A stretch of DNA of 64,000 nucleotides. Origin: Bacillus sp. F19 (GTDB lineage: Bacteria; Bacillota; Bacilli; Bacillales; Bacillaceae). Below are positions 27,934-35,786 of the stretch, in pieces (positions within the stretch are counted from its first letter, which is position 1; each line of letters begins with the position of its first letter). The position numbers and the translations under genes are program-made. Under the pieces are notes generated by a model. It saw only the letters and a program-made list of their open reading frames with translations. It was not told the origin of the DNA and made no database searches. The DNA is taken from contig CP085710.1 of assembly GCA_023823795.1 (NCBI GenBank), positions 4,304,001 through 4,368,000 on the forward strand, in the 5' to 3' direction.

Positions 27934-28767
27934 ATGATTATGGTGACTTTTGAAAATAAACAGGAATTCAAGATGAAGATACAGGGCATTCATGTTCATT
28001 ACGAGCTCTATGAGAACCCTGGAAAACCTACAATGGTATTGATCCACGGCTTTCTTTCTTCCACATTCAGCTACCGGCGGCTGATCCCGTATTTAAGAAC
28101 TGAGTATCGTATTATTGCGGTTGACCTGCCTCCTTTTGGGCAGTCGGAAAAGTCCATTGCATTTGTTTACTCATACCGCAATATGGCTAAAGTCGTCATT
28201 GAGCTTTTAAAAAACCTTCAAGTGGATGACGCCATTCTTGTTGGACATTCGATGGGCGGACAAATTTCCTTGTACGCTTTAAAAGAAATGCCTGAAATGT
28301 TCAGAAAGGTTGTCCTTCTTTGCAGTTCAGGATATATGAAAAGATCTCATCCCTCCCTTATATTCGGTTCATATGTGCCTTATTTCTATCTTTGCATCAA
28401 ACATATTATGAGCCGGCAGGGAGTAAGGAAAAACCTTTGCAATGTCGTTTATGACCATTCATTGATTGATCAGGAAATGATGGATGGCTATATTCAGCCG
28501 TTTTATGATGACCGGATTTTTATGGCTTTATCTCGCATGATTCGTGACCGTGAAGGTGATTTATCTGCAGATGATTTAAAAAAAATTGAAACACCGAGCC
28601 TGCTTATTTGGGGACAGGAAGATAAAGTCGTTCCCGTGCAGATCGGTGAACGCATGAATAAAGATCTTCCAAATTCTCATTTCTTTTCGTTAAAAAATAC
28701 AGGACATCTAGTTCCAGAAGAGCGTCCTGATTTCGTTTCCGAACGAATTTTCGAATTTTGCGTGTAA
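27934..28767 (+). CDS. yugF: alpha/beta hydrolase YugF
   Basis: A 277-residue alpha/beta hydrolase. Oxyanion region VLIHGFLSSTFSYRRLIPYL, nucleophile elbow GHSMGG (Ser ~107), acid in LLIWGQEDKVVP and base His in KNTGHLVPEERP. Substrate unknown. ATG at 27934 or 27940; GGAG lies 3 or 9 bases before these. Monocistronic between alaR and yugE as in B. subtilis. Confidence 0.9.
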   Translation: MIMVTFENKQEFKMKIQGIHVHYELYENPGKPTMVLIHGFLSSTFSYRRLIPYLRTEYRIIAVDLPPFGQSEKSIAFVYSYRNMAKVVIELLKNLQVDDAILVGHSMGGQISLYALKEMPEMFRKVVLLCSSGYMKRSHPSLIFGSYVPYFYLCIKHIMSRQGVRKNLCNVVYDHSLIDQEMMDGYIQPFYDDRIFMALSRMIRDREGDLSADDLKKIETPSLLIWGQEDKVVPVQIGERMNKDLPNSHFFSLKNTGHLVPEERPDFVSERIFEFCV

Positions 28768-28789
28768 CATGCAAAAAGTGAAAACAAAA

Positions 28790-28838
28790 AATGCAGCTGA
28801 GAACGGCCGTTTACCGTTCACAAGCTGCATTATTTTTT
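28790..28838. terminator. bidirectional terminator between yugF and yugE
   Basis: AATGCAGCTGAGAACGG / CCGTTCACAAGCTGCATT stem (imperfect) with ATTTTTTAT after it on the plus strand and TTTTTTG on the minus strand. It includes the yugE stop codon. Confidence 0.7.
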
Positions 28839-29071
28839 ATAAGAAGCAATTCAATAGCTATTTTTTCACATTCTTTTAATGGAATAATTTCTTCAAAGGA
28901 GAATTCATAAATAGACTGAATTTTTCTGGACAAAGCGGAAGGCGCTTCTGAAACATGAACAGCCTGCAAAACATCGAATACTTCTGTTTCGTAAGCTTCC
29001 GCACCGTAATGTAACGGATCCCACTTATATAAAATTTCGAGCATCTGCTCATTAGCTTCTTTCATTTCCAC
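28811..29071 (-). CDS. yugE: DUF1871 protein YugE
   Basis: An 86-residue DUF1871 protein, same length as B. subtilis YugE. The family core ILYKWDPLHYGAEAYETEVF and IYEFSFEEIIPL is present. GTG start at 29071 with GGATGGTGA 6 bases upstream. Function unknown. Confidence 0.88.
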   Translation of the reverse strand: MEMKEANEQMLEILYKWDPLHYGAEAYETEVFDVLQAVHVSEAPSALSRKIQSIYEFSFEEIIPLKECEKIAIELLLIKNNAACER

Positions 29072-29126
29072 TTAATATCACCATCCATTTCATTTGCATA
29101 GCTATTTTATCATAGATATTATAAAA

Positions 29127-29698
29127 GAAAAGCGGAACCTCCCGTTTAGCGCAGGCAGACAGATAAGGAATCGCCAGAAAAGGCGCTTTTTGCCTTTACT
29201 GGCGATTCCGTTCTGGCCGAGGAGTTGGGAGATGGAGCTGGACACCACGAAAAGCGGAACCTCCCGTTTAGCGCAGGCAGACAGATAAGGAATCGCCAGA
29301 AAAGGCGCTTTTTGCCTTCTGGCGATTCCGTTCTGGCCGAGGAGTTGGGAGGTGGAGCTGGACACCACGAAAAGCGGAACCTCCCGTTTAGCTCCGACAG
29401 ACAGATAAGGAATCGCTAGTAAAGGCGCTTTTTGCCTTTACTGGCGATTCCGTTCTGGCCGAGGAGTTGGGAGGTGGAGCTGGACACCACGAAAAGCGAA
29501 ACCGACTGTTTAGACTCGGGCAGACAGATAACAATTCACCCGAAAAGTCCGGGATTGACTTTCCTGAGGGAATTTGTTCTGGCCGAGGGGTTAAGAGGTG
29601 AAGCTTGGCACCACGAAAAGCGGAACCGGCTGAACAGACCCCGGAAGAATTCATGAAATTGTTACGGCAAGGGGTTAGGAGGCGGAGCCAGTCACCGG
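29127..29698. repeat. tandem array of ~122-bp hairpin repeats (4 full + 1 partial)
   Basis: Units begin with GAAAAGCGGAACC and end with CACCACG: 29127-29248, 29249-29368, 29369-29490, 29491-29614 and a partial unit 29615-29698. Units 1-3 are nearly identical; 4 and 5 are diverged. Each of units 1-3 has a central hairpin GGAATCGCCAG ... CTGGCGATTCC around AAAGGCGCTTTTTGCC, and a 3' part GTTCTGGCCGAGGAGTTGGG. Open frames on both strands are by-products of the repetition. The layout fits the mobile, structured intergenic elements common in Bacillus. Confidence 0.88.
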
Positions 29699-29750
29699 AA
29701 AGCAGAACAGCCTTTATAGTGCACACAAACAGGAAAGAAGGAGTGTTTAA

Positions 29751-30917
29751 ATGAATCCTTTTGATCAAACAACTGACAGATACAATACTCAATCAGTAAA
29801 GTGGGATTATACGGAGGAAATTTTCGGTAGTAAAGATGTTCTGCCTATGTGGGTGGCGGATATGGATTTCATGGCCCCTCAAAAAGTAGTTGCGGCTCTT
29901 GCAGAGCGGGCATCCCATGGGATTTTCGGCTATACATCTGCAGGGTTCGGGGCAAAAAAAGCCGTGCAGACGTGGATGAAAAAACGCCACAACTGGGACA
30001 TTACACAAGAATCGATTGTTTTCAGTTCAGGTGTTGTGACAGCTTTAAGCATGGCCATTCAGTCACTGACAGAGCCTGGTGACAGCGTCCTCGTTCAGTC
30101 TCCCGTTTACCATCCTTTTTTTGATATAACCGAAAAAAACCATCGCACCATCGTTAATAATCAATTAAGACTTGTGAAGGGTCACTATGAAATTGATTTT
30201 ACAGATCTTGAAGAAAAGCTTTCAGATCCTGATGTTAAGCTCATGCTGCTTTGCAGCCCCCACAATCCTGGAGGCAGAGTCTGGTCTTTAGATGAATTGA
30301 AAAAGATTGGCGAGTTATGTGCCGCCCATCATGTAATCGTGGTATCAGATGAAATCCACTCGGATTTAATGTTATTTGGGCATGAGCACGTGCCTTTTGC
30401 CTCCATTTCGGGGGAGCTTGCCAACCTTTCCATCACATGCATGTCACCAAGCAAAACGTTCAATCTTGCAGGTCTGCAATCTTCTGCGATTATCATTCCA
30501 AATAAAGATCTTCGGACGAAATATGAGGATTTTCAAAAAAGACAGGGCTTTTTCACATTAAATACATTCGGCATCACAGGCATGGAAGCTGCTTATACTT
30601 ATGGCGATCCTTGGCTAGAAGAGTTAAAAACATACATAGAAGGAAACGTAAATACGGTCACTTCCTTTATCGCTGAAAAAATGCCTGCGTTAAAAGTGAT
30701 TCAGCCAGATTCCACTTACCTCGTTTGGATTGACTGCAGAAGCCTCTCAAAAACAGACGCTGAATTGAAGGAATTACTGCTTGAAAAAGGAAGACTTGCT
30801 CTTGAAGAAGGCACAAAATACGGTCCGGGCGGCGAAGGTTTTGTCCGAATGAATATTGGCTGTCCACGTTCAGTTGTACTTGAGGGGTTAAAACGTCTTG
30901 AAAAAGCATTTTCTTAA
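29751..30917 (+). CDS. patB: MalY/PatB-type PLP C-S lyase
   Basis: A 388-residue fold-type I PLP enzyme (cystathionine beta-lyase/PatB). Seen: VLPMWVADMDFMAPQKVVAA, LLCSPHNPGGRVWS, DEIHSDLMLFGHEHVPFAS and the PLP lysine in MSPSKTFNLAGLQSSA (~residue 234). B. subtilis PatB acts as a C-S lyase and aminotransferase. ATG follows AAGAAGGAGTGTTTAA. It lies next to kinB as in B. subtilis. Confidence 0.92.
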   Translation: MNPFDQTTDRYNTQSVKWDYTEEIFGSKDVLPMWVADMDFMAPQKVVAALAERASHGIFGYTSAGFGAKKAVQTWMKKRHNWDITQESIVFSSGVVTALSMAIQSLTEPGDSVLVQSPVYHPFFDITEKNHRTIVNNQLRLVKGHYEIDFTDLEEKLSDPDVKLMLLCSPHNPGGRVWSLDELKKIGELCAAHHVIVVSDEIHSDLMLFGHEHVPFASISGELANLSITCMSPSKTFNLAGLQSSAIIIPNKDLRTKYEDFQKRQGFFTLNTFGITGMEAAYTYGDPWLEELKTYIEGNVNTVTSFIAEKMPALKVIQPDSTYLVWIDCRSLSKTDAELKELLLEKGRLALEEGTKYGPGGEGFVRMNIGCPRSVVLEGLKRLEKAFS

Positions 30918-30921
30918 ATTG

Positions 30922-30953
30922 CAAAAGCCATAACTGAGATTATGGCTTTTTGT
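30922..30953 (+). terminator. patB terminator
   Basis: AAAAGCCATAA-CTGAGA-TTATGGCTTTTT hairpin with T run. Confidence 0.88.
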
Positions 30954-31074
30954 ATGTTAGAAAATCCTATTTGTAAATGATAATCAGAAAAACGGAGAAC
31001 CTTGTTTTTTCTCAAGATAAGCATGTTCTTCAGGGATTGTTTCAAAAGGTCAGATATTTCACCACTTCGTCTTT

Positions 31075-31409
31075 ACTTGTCTTTCAAGAATACTTGGCAT
31101 GCAGGCGATCCGGTTTAATTATGAGCGTCATTTCGATTCATATCCCCTGTTTATTTTTTTATAAATGAAGTCCGCAATCCATTAACGGCAGTGAGGGGTT
31201 TTATTCAATTGATGGGTCAGGAACTACAGGAGAACAAACATAAAAATAAGGACTATTTCGAATTAGTATTATCAGAGCTTGATCAAGCTCAGGATATAAT
31301 TACGAATTACATCATCCATCACCACGGCGGTCCTATACGCTATCAGAGTGCAGTTGGCGAAGGAACAACTGTCACAGTTTCTCTGCCAATTCAATCAGAT
31401 GCTCAATAG
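31075..31409 (+). pseudogene. kinB: kinB remnant with internal deletions
   Basis: Three pieces of sporulation kinase KinB are joined. First comes a membrane-domain fragment, GMQAIRFNYERHFDSYPLF. Next is the phosphoacceptor region EVRNPLTAVRGFIQLM with SELDQAQDIITNY. Last is the C-terminal HHHGG with IRYQSAVGEGTTVTVSLP (compare IIEHHHGTISFNSS in B. subtilis KinB). The phosphoacceptor His is Asn (AAT before GAAGTC), there is a stop between the first two pieces, and most of the membrane and ATP-binding domains are gone. Position between patB and kapB confirms identity. It cannot be a functional kinase. Confidence 0.88.
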
Positions 31410-31493
31410 TTCGAATGTTTCTTTTGTTTACTTAATAAACTGACCATAGAGACGTGAAGTGTCCAGACGAAAAGAACATGAGGAGGGGTTTTA

Positions 31494-31823
31494 CTGAAGA
31501 ACCGATTCATGCTGATTTTTCTGCTGACCTTATGCCTATTAACCGCAGCCTTCTTTATCCCGAAGCAAATAGGGAACGGCGCACAAGCTATACCGAATGA
31601 AGAAATGCAGCAAGAAGCTGCCCTTGCGATTGACACGATTCAAACACTTCACTTTAACTCCTTTCAGCGTGCACTTTCCCTGAACGAGGAAGTGCTGAGC
31701 ATCAAAGAGCAAAAAGGCTCTAATCAGAAATGCTATGAAACGACTGTCCAGTTTTATACCTTTTTCGGACTGCCTCTCTCAAAAGTAAAAGCAGACTGTA
31801 ATCAAATCGCGGAAATAAAGTAA
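31494..31823 (+). CDS. small exported protein of unknown function
   Basis: 109 residues with a signal-peptide-like start: MKNRFMLIFLLTLCLLTAAF, then a mature region with two Cys near the C-terminus (KCYETTVQFYTF, KVKADCNQIAEIK), perhaps a disulfide. Start: CTG at 31494 has GAGGAGGGG at 5-8 bases and supplies the basic n-region; the ATG at 31509 has no SD and would remove it. Function unknown; not part of the B. subtilis kinB region. Confidence 0.65.
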   Translation: MKNRFMLIFLLTLCLLTAAFFIPKQIGNGAQAIPNEEMQQEAALAIDTIQTLHFNSFQRALSLNEEVLSIKEQKGSNQKCYETTVQFYTFFGLPLSKVKADCNQIAEIK

Positions 31824-31850
31824 AAACGGCCTGAAGGGCCGTTTTTACTT
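31822..31850. terminator. bidirectional terminator
   Basis: AAAACGGCC-TGAA-GGGCCGTTTTT between the 31494 gene and the convergent SOD-like gene. Confidence 0.85.
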
Positions 31851-31859
31851 GTTAAGTGA

Positions 31860-32432
31860 TCACTGTTTTTCTTCTGCAGGCTTTACTTCCTTCTTATCAG
31901 GACGCTTTCCTTCTTTTTCAGTAATTTCACCGCATGCGATGCGTTTGCCTGAATCACCGGATGGCTGAGTCATTCCATCGTCTTTTAGTTCAGTAATAAT
32001 GAGCGTTGTACCCTCTCTCATTAATAAAGAGTTTTTTGCATCTTTTTTCAGCGTCACAGCCGGTGCTGCAATTTCCGCCTCAACATGCCCATCTTCATCC
32101 GCAATCAGGTTTTGCAGATCACCTGCGTGAGATCCTTCTGGATGCAGCAGGCCGTGCTGCTTTTCATCTGGATTAAAATGATTGCCTGCACTTTTAAACT
32201 CCGGCGCCTCGCACTTTGCATTCTCATGAATATGAAAACCATGCTCTCCAGGAGGAAGCCCCTCTAAAACCAATTCCAATTTTACGCCTTTTGCCTGTTC
32301 GGAGAATTTCACTGTTCCAAGAGAATCTCCGCTTTCATTAAACATTTCTACATTTAATTTTGTCGGTGCCTCTTCCATGCACCCGCTTAGGAATGAAAGG
32401 AATATGACAGCCGGAACAATACGTTTTTTCAT
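31860..32432 (-). CDS. sodC: Cu/Zn superoxide dismutase-like lipoprotein (SodC/YojM type)
   Basis: 190 residues with lipobox SFLSGC (Cys 18) and a Cu/Zn-SOD fold. Ligand motifs: GFHIHENAKC (two Cu His), SAGNHFNPDEKQHGLLHP and EGSHAGDLQN (bridging His, Zn His and Asp), RIACGEI (disulfide Cys). The fourth Cu ligand is missing: the usual LxIHE reads LIITELKDD, His to Thr. B. subtilis YojM likewise lacks Cu ligands. A Lys/Glu-rich tail follows. ATG preceded by GGAGGAAACA. Confidence 0.85.
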   Translation of the reverse strand: MKKRIVPAVIFLSFLSGCMEEAPTKLNVEMFNESGDSLGTVKFSEQAKGVKLELVLEGLPPGEHGFHIHENAKCEAPEFKSAGNHFNPDEKQHGLLHPEGSHAGDLQNLIADEDGHVEAEIAAPAVTLKKDAKNSLLMREGTTLIITELKDDGMTQPSGDSGKRIACGEITEKEGKRPDKKEVKPAEEKQ

Positions 32433-32634
32433 TGTTTCCTCCAGAAATATGTACTTCTTACCATTTTTTGCATAGTGTGTGTTTTTTATTCTGGAAAATC
32501 AAGAAAAGCTTAAAAGCCCGCCTTGTTCAGAACCATTCTAAGCGAGGATCTGCAGCTAGACATAGATGCAAGGGACTATTTGAAATCTGATCCTATAAAA
32601 AATACCAACCCCGAAATTGGAATTGGCTTTCATC

Positions 32635-32838
32635 TTACAATTTATTTCTATGAGCGGCTTTAAGGTTTTTTTCAAATTCCTCTGCTTTCAGTTCTTCTTT
32701 TTTCGAGATTTTCTTAATAAACATGAACGCTGCTGCAGCGGCCACGAAACAGATGAACATGGTAATCCCGGCTGGAAGGTACTCAGACTTGTCTTCAGGA
32801 AAATAGAGAAACAGACCTATTATGAAAGCGTTTAACAA
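32635..32838 (-). CDS. small two-TM membrane protein
   Basis: 67 residues: TM1 (LLNAFIIGLFLYF), short outside loop PEDKSEYLPAG, TM2 (ITMFICFVAAAAAFMFI) and a charged cytosolic tail. TTG at 32838 has AAGGAG 8 bases upstream; the GTG at 32847 overlaps that SD. No family recognised. The gap 32433-32634 shows only a faint resemblance to the start of the 122-bp repeat near 32500. Confidence 0.6.
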   Translation of the reverse strand: MLNAFIIGLFLYFPEDKSEYLPAGITMFICFVAAAAAFMFIKKISKKEELKAEEFEKNLKAAHRNKL

Positions 32839-32993
32839 AACGATCACTCCTTACCTTTATCCACTTAACTATAACAAGTTTCAGCCCCAAGCTCCACAAT
32901 AATTCTTGAACTGATGTCTATAAACACTCTATTATTAAAATAACTTCAAAAATAAATGGGGATTTGCACCATTTAAAAACAGGGGGCATAAAA

Positions 32994-33377
32994 ATGAGAG
33001 AAGAACTTATTATTGGGGAAATCGTGACAGGCATCTATAAAACCGGAAAATATATCGGAGAAATCACAAATGTACGGCCAAAGCATTATTTGGTAAAAGT
33101 AAAAGCCGTTATAAAACATCCGCTTCAGGGGGACCTGCATATGCCAAAGGAAGCAGAGGTTCCTCTCTTTCATGAACGCAGAGCCCTTGCAGAGCATGAG
33201 CAAACCAATATTCCAAAGAGCATGGTCCGTAAATATGAAGGAAGCATCCCGTCTTACCATGAATCTCTTAGCACAGCTGTTGCCGAACTTGAGAACGATC
33301 TTAAAGAAGATGCAAGGCCATGGGCAAAAATGTCACTTGAGAAAATCCAGCTGTTAAAGGCCGATTACTTTAAATAA
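32994..33377 (+). CDS. kapB: kinase-associated protein KapB
   Basis: 127 residues, the length of B. subtilis KapB. The SH3-like N-terminal half is IIGEIVTGIYKTGKYIGEIT and a helical C-terminus follows (VAELENDLKEDARPWAKMSL). In B. subtilis KapB is needed for KinB to signal in the sporulation phosphorelay. ATG at 32994 follows AGGGGGCATAAA. Its partner gene kinB is only a remnant here. Confidence 0.9.
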   Translation: MREELIIGEIVTGIYKTGKYIGEITNVRPKHYLVKVKAVIKHPLQGDLHMPKEAEVPLFHERRALAEHEQTNIPKSMVRKYEGSIPSYHESLSTAVAELENDLKEDARPWAKMSLEKIQLLKADYFK

Positions 33378-33379
33378 TC

Positions 33380-33414
33380 AATAAGCCAAATCACGTGTAA
33401 GGTGATTTGGCTCA
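33380..33414. terminator. bidirectional terminator between kapB and kapD
   Basis: AGCCAAATCACG-TGTAA-GGTGATTTGGCT hairpin between the convergent genes. Confidence 0.75.
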
Positions 33415-34035
33415 TGTTGCAAATTTGTTCATGACTTTTGAAAAATCAATCCGGTCTCCGATTGTCGTTGGCGTTGGTTTTTGCAAATATCGTTTGTCAT
33501 TTTCGACAAGATTATAAATATTGTAGGTGGTCAGTGCATCATCTAATGCGCAATGATGCCTGCCTGTTCCTTTTTTCCCATACTCTTCAACAGCTTTCCA
33601 TAAACCCGTCTGATTTCTGTCTCCAAAAAACTTCTTGTACTCCATTGATAAATCTCTGAATTTGCCGGTGAAAGGGAAATCAGCATTATTCTTCTGGCAA
33701 TTTTGCCTGAGTACTTTCATGTCCATATTCCCCCACGTCACAACGGTTGTCTTCGGATAGTCTGCAAACTCCTTTAAGATCGTGATCAATTCCTGAAAGG
33801 AAATACCTGAGTTAACCTGTGCCTGAGAAATGTGCAGAAATGATTTGCAGCGATTTGATAAAAAGGGAAACTGAACTGGCCTTACATAAGAGGAAAATTG
33901 TTTATGTGCGGTTTGATTGATGATGGAGACGATTCCTACTTCGATTATTTCAGGATAAAATCCGCGCGGGTTGGCTTTTCCTTCTGGCATGGTGAATTCA
34001 AAATCAATAAAAATTAATTGATGGTGATCAGCCAT
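33412..34035 (-). CDS. kapD: KapD, DEDDh 3'-5' exonuclease family protein
   Basis: 207 residues with exonuclease motifs: IFIDFEFTMPEGK (Asp, Glu of Exo I), VVTWGNMDMKVLRQ (Exo II Asp) and GRHHCALDDALTTYNIY (Exo III His and Asp). B. subtilis KapD inhibits the KinB pathway to sporulation. ATG follows GAAAGGAGGGGTCGT. Catalytic residues are intact even though kinB is decayed. Confidence 0.92.
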   Translation of the reverse strand: MADHHQLIFIDFEFTMPEGKANPRGFYPEIIEVGIVSIINQTAHKQFSSYVRPVQFPFLSNRCKSFLHISQAQVNSGISFQELITILKEFADYPKTTVVTWGNMDMKVLRQNCQKNNADFPFTGKFRDLSMEYKKFFGDRNQTGLWKAVEEYGKKGTGRHHCALDDALTTYNIYNLVENDKRYLQKPTPTTIGDRIDFSKVMNKFAT

Positions 34036-34214
34036 ACGACCCCTCCTTTCAACTTATTTTATTAGACAAAAAAGAAATTTCCTTTTTATTACTATTATAT
34101 CACCGAAAAGTAAAATATAGCTTTATTTTTCTAAAAATAATGAATATTGCTCAGAAATTATTTCTAAAAACGAAATGATTGATTTATAATATTAAGTGAC
34201 CCGAAATAAAGTGA

Positions 34215-34320
34215 AACTTCACTCAGTGGAGTTTTTGGTTTTCCACTGAGTGTTGGTTGACGGCCCGCAGGATGTGGGCCACTCAGTCGTTGCCACAGGA
34301 CGTGGCGTTCTTAGACTGTG
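34215..34320 (-). ncRNA. Bacillaceae-1-like structured RNA
   Basis: Three hairpins. On the minus strand: GCCAC-GTCCT-GTGGC (34306-34292), GGCCCAC-ATCCT-GCGGGCC (34280-34262) and CACTCAGTGGA/TCCACTGAGTG (34252-34220, 11-bp perfect stem). Two adjacent hairpins with terminal loops RUCCU are the stated hallmark of the Rfam Bacillaceae-1 motif. On the plus strand the same loops read AGGAY, so the strand is not certain. It occupies the gap between kapD and yuxJ; the remainder of 34036-34453 has no other feature I can support. Confidence 0.6.
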
Positions 34321-34453
34321 TTCTGATTTTTCGGGCTTTTACGGGCAGTTGTCCTTTGATCCCTTCATAGGTATGGGTATATCTTTTATCTCGGACTTAC
34401 TGCCTGTTAATCTGCGGTAAAAATCCGGACTTTTATCTAAAGAAGGTGTTTAT

Positions 34454-35662
34454 ATTTCTATTCAAAAACGAAATTTCCTAATCATGTGGACGGCTAACTT
34501 TTTTGTTGCAGCAAGTGCGACAATGATTATGCCCTTTTTGTCTTTATACTTAAGCACATTTGGCGATTTCTCAGATGACTATGTGCGCAAATGGGCTGGC
34601 TATGTATTTGGCATCTCTTTTTTGATGGCTTTTCTTGTTTCTCCTCTATGGGGAAGATTTGGAGATAAGTATGGCTATAAGAAGATTTTGCTGATTACAG
34701 GCTCCGGCATTGCAACAAGCATTCTTTTAATGGGTTTTGTAAAATCTGTTCATGAGTTATTTTTGCTGCGGCTGGTGATGGGTGCTGTTACTGGATTTAT
34801 CCCGACTTCTCTCGCTTTAATTTCAGCACAGACGAAAAAGGAGGCTGCAGGACGCACACTCGGAACCCTTCAGATGGGGACGGTATCAGGAGGCTTATTC
34901 GGACCGATTATTGGAGGTCTTCTCGCTGACCAGTTTGGTTTTACGTACACGTTTTTCATTACCTCAGGCGTTATTTACATATCTGTCCTTCTTGTTGCTT
35001 TTGGGATTAAAGAAGCACCGCTAGGATTAAAAGAGGAAAAAAAGAAATCGTACACAAGAAAACAAGTCTTGCAGCATATTTTTAAATCTCCTCTCCTCTT
35101 AACCATTATGTTCTTAACCCTCCTTGTCCAAATTGGCAATTTCAGCATACAGCCGCTGCTCGCTCTTTATGTGAGCGAACTTCACGGTCCGGCCAATCTG
35201 GCATTTTTCTCAGGACTCGCTTTTTCCGCCACTGGCGCCGGCAATTTAATCGCTTCAAGGAGATGGGGTTCTCTTGGTGATCGGATTGGACATGAAAAAG
35301 TGCTGATTGGATTATTGGTTGCCTCTGTCTTCTGTTTTATTCCGCAGGCGCTTGTACAGAATTTATGGCAGCTGATGATTTTCCGCTTTTTGTTTGGCAT
35401 GGCAATTGGCGGCATCATTCCCTGCATTACGGCATTTATCCGCCAGACAGCACCTGTAGCTATGCAGGGTGAGGTCCTTGGCTACAATGTCAGCTTTAAG
35501 TTTCTCGGCAATGTCGTCGGACCTGTTCTTGGCGGAATCATTGCAGGCAGCTTTGGAATCTCTGCTGTTTTTTATGTAACAGCCGGATTGTTTCTGTGCA
35601 GTGCGATTTTATTATGGAAAAGCCTGCGCAGTGAACAAAAAGCCCTGGCAAAAGCGAGCTGA
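34454..35662 (+). CDS. yuxJ: MFS multidrug efflux transporter YuxJ
   Basis: About 402 residues with 12 predicted TM helices. Motif A: GRFGDKYGYKKILLITG; second-half copy GSLGDRIGHEKVLIG; LQMGTVSGGLFGPIIGG is motif C-like. The first ATG (34484) has no SD and falls inside TM1. GAAGGTG lies 5 bases before an in-frame ATT (34454), giving MSIQKRNFLIMWTANFF with the basic residues expected before TM1; no ATG, GTG or TTG exists in that stretch. Hence a probable ATT start. Position matches B. subtilis yuxJ. Confidence 0.85.
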   Translation: MSIQKRNFLIMWTANFFVAASATMIMPFLSLYLSTFGDFSDDYVRKWAGYVFGISFLMAFLVSPLWGRFGDKYGYKKILLITGSGIATSILLMGFVKSVHELFLLRLVMGAVTGFIPTSLALISAQTKKEAAGRTLGTLQMGTVSGGLFGPIIGGLLADQFGFTYTFFITSGVIYISVLLVAFGIKEAPLGLKEEKKKSYTRKQVLQHIFKSPLLLTIMFLTLLVQIGNFSIQPLLALYVSELHGPANLAFFSGLAFSATGAGNLIASRRWGSLGDRIGHEKVLIGLLVASVFCFIPQALVQNLWQLMIFRFLFGMAIGGIIPCITAFIRQTAPVAMQGEVLGYNVSFKFLGNVVGPVLGGIIAGSFGISAVFYVTAGLFLCSAILLWKSLRSEQKALAKAS

Positions 35663-35695
35663 AAACGCGCTATCCAAACTGGAGCGCGTTTTTTC
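35663..35695 (+). terminator. yuxJ terminator
   Basis: AAACGCGCT ... AGCGCGTTTTTT hairpin. Confidence 0.85.
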
Positions 35696-35786
35696 CTCCG
35701 CGCCCTTTCAGGAAATATCTTCTATCTTATTTCAGCAGATGGTACTATAAGGTGTACATTATTAACCTATAAAGCGAGTGACAGCA

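Noticed and set aside
29102-29792. Several ORFs on both strands in the 29.1-29.8 kb region
   Set aside because: They are open frames created by the 122-bp tandem repeat; no SDs and the proteins simply repeat the DNA units.
31191-31409. Functional 72-residue HATPase-like small protein
   Set aside because: It is the joined remains of kinB: the frame continues upstream without a start and lacks the nucleotide-binding boxes.
32617-32835. 72-codon plus-strand ORF
   Set aside because: Antisense to a better two-TM protein with a proper SD on the minus strand.
34200-34440. T-box or other known riboswitch controlling yuxJ
   Set aside because: No T-box sequence, specifier loop or antiterminator; the two RUCCU/AGGAY-loop hairpins fit Bacillaceae-1 better.
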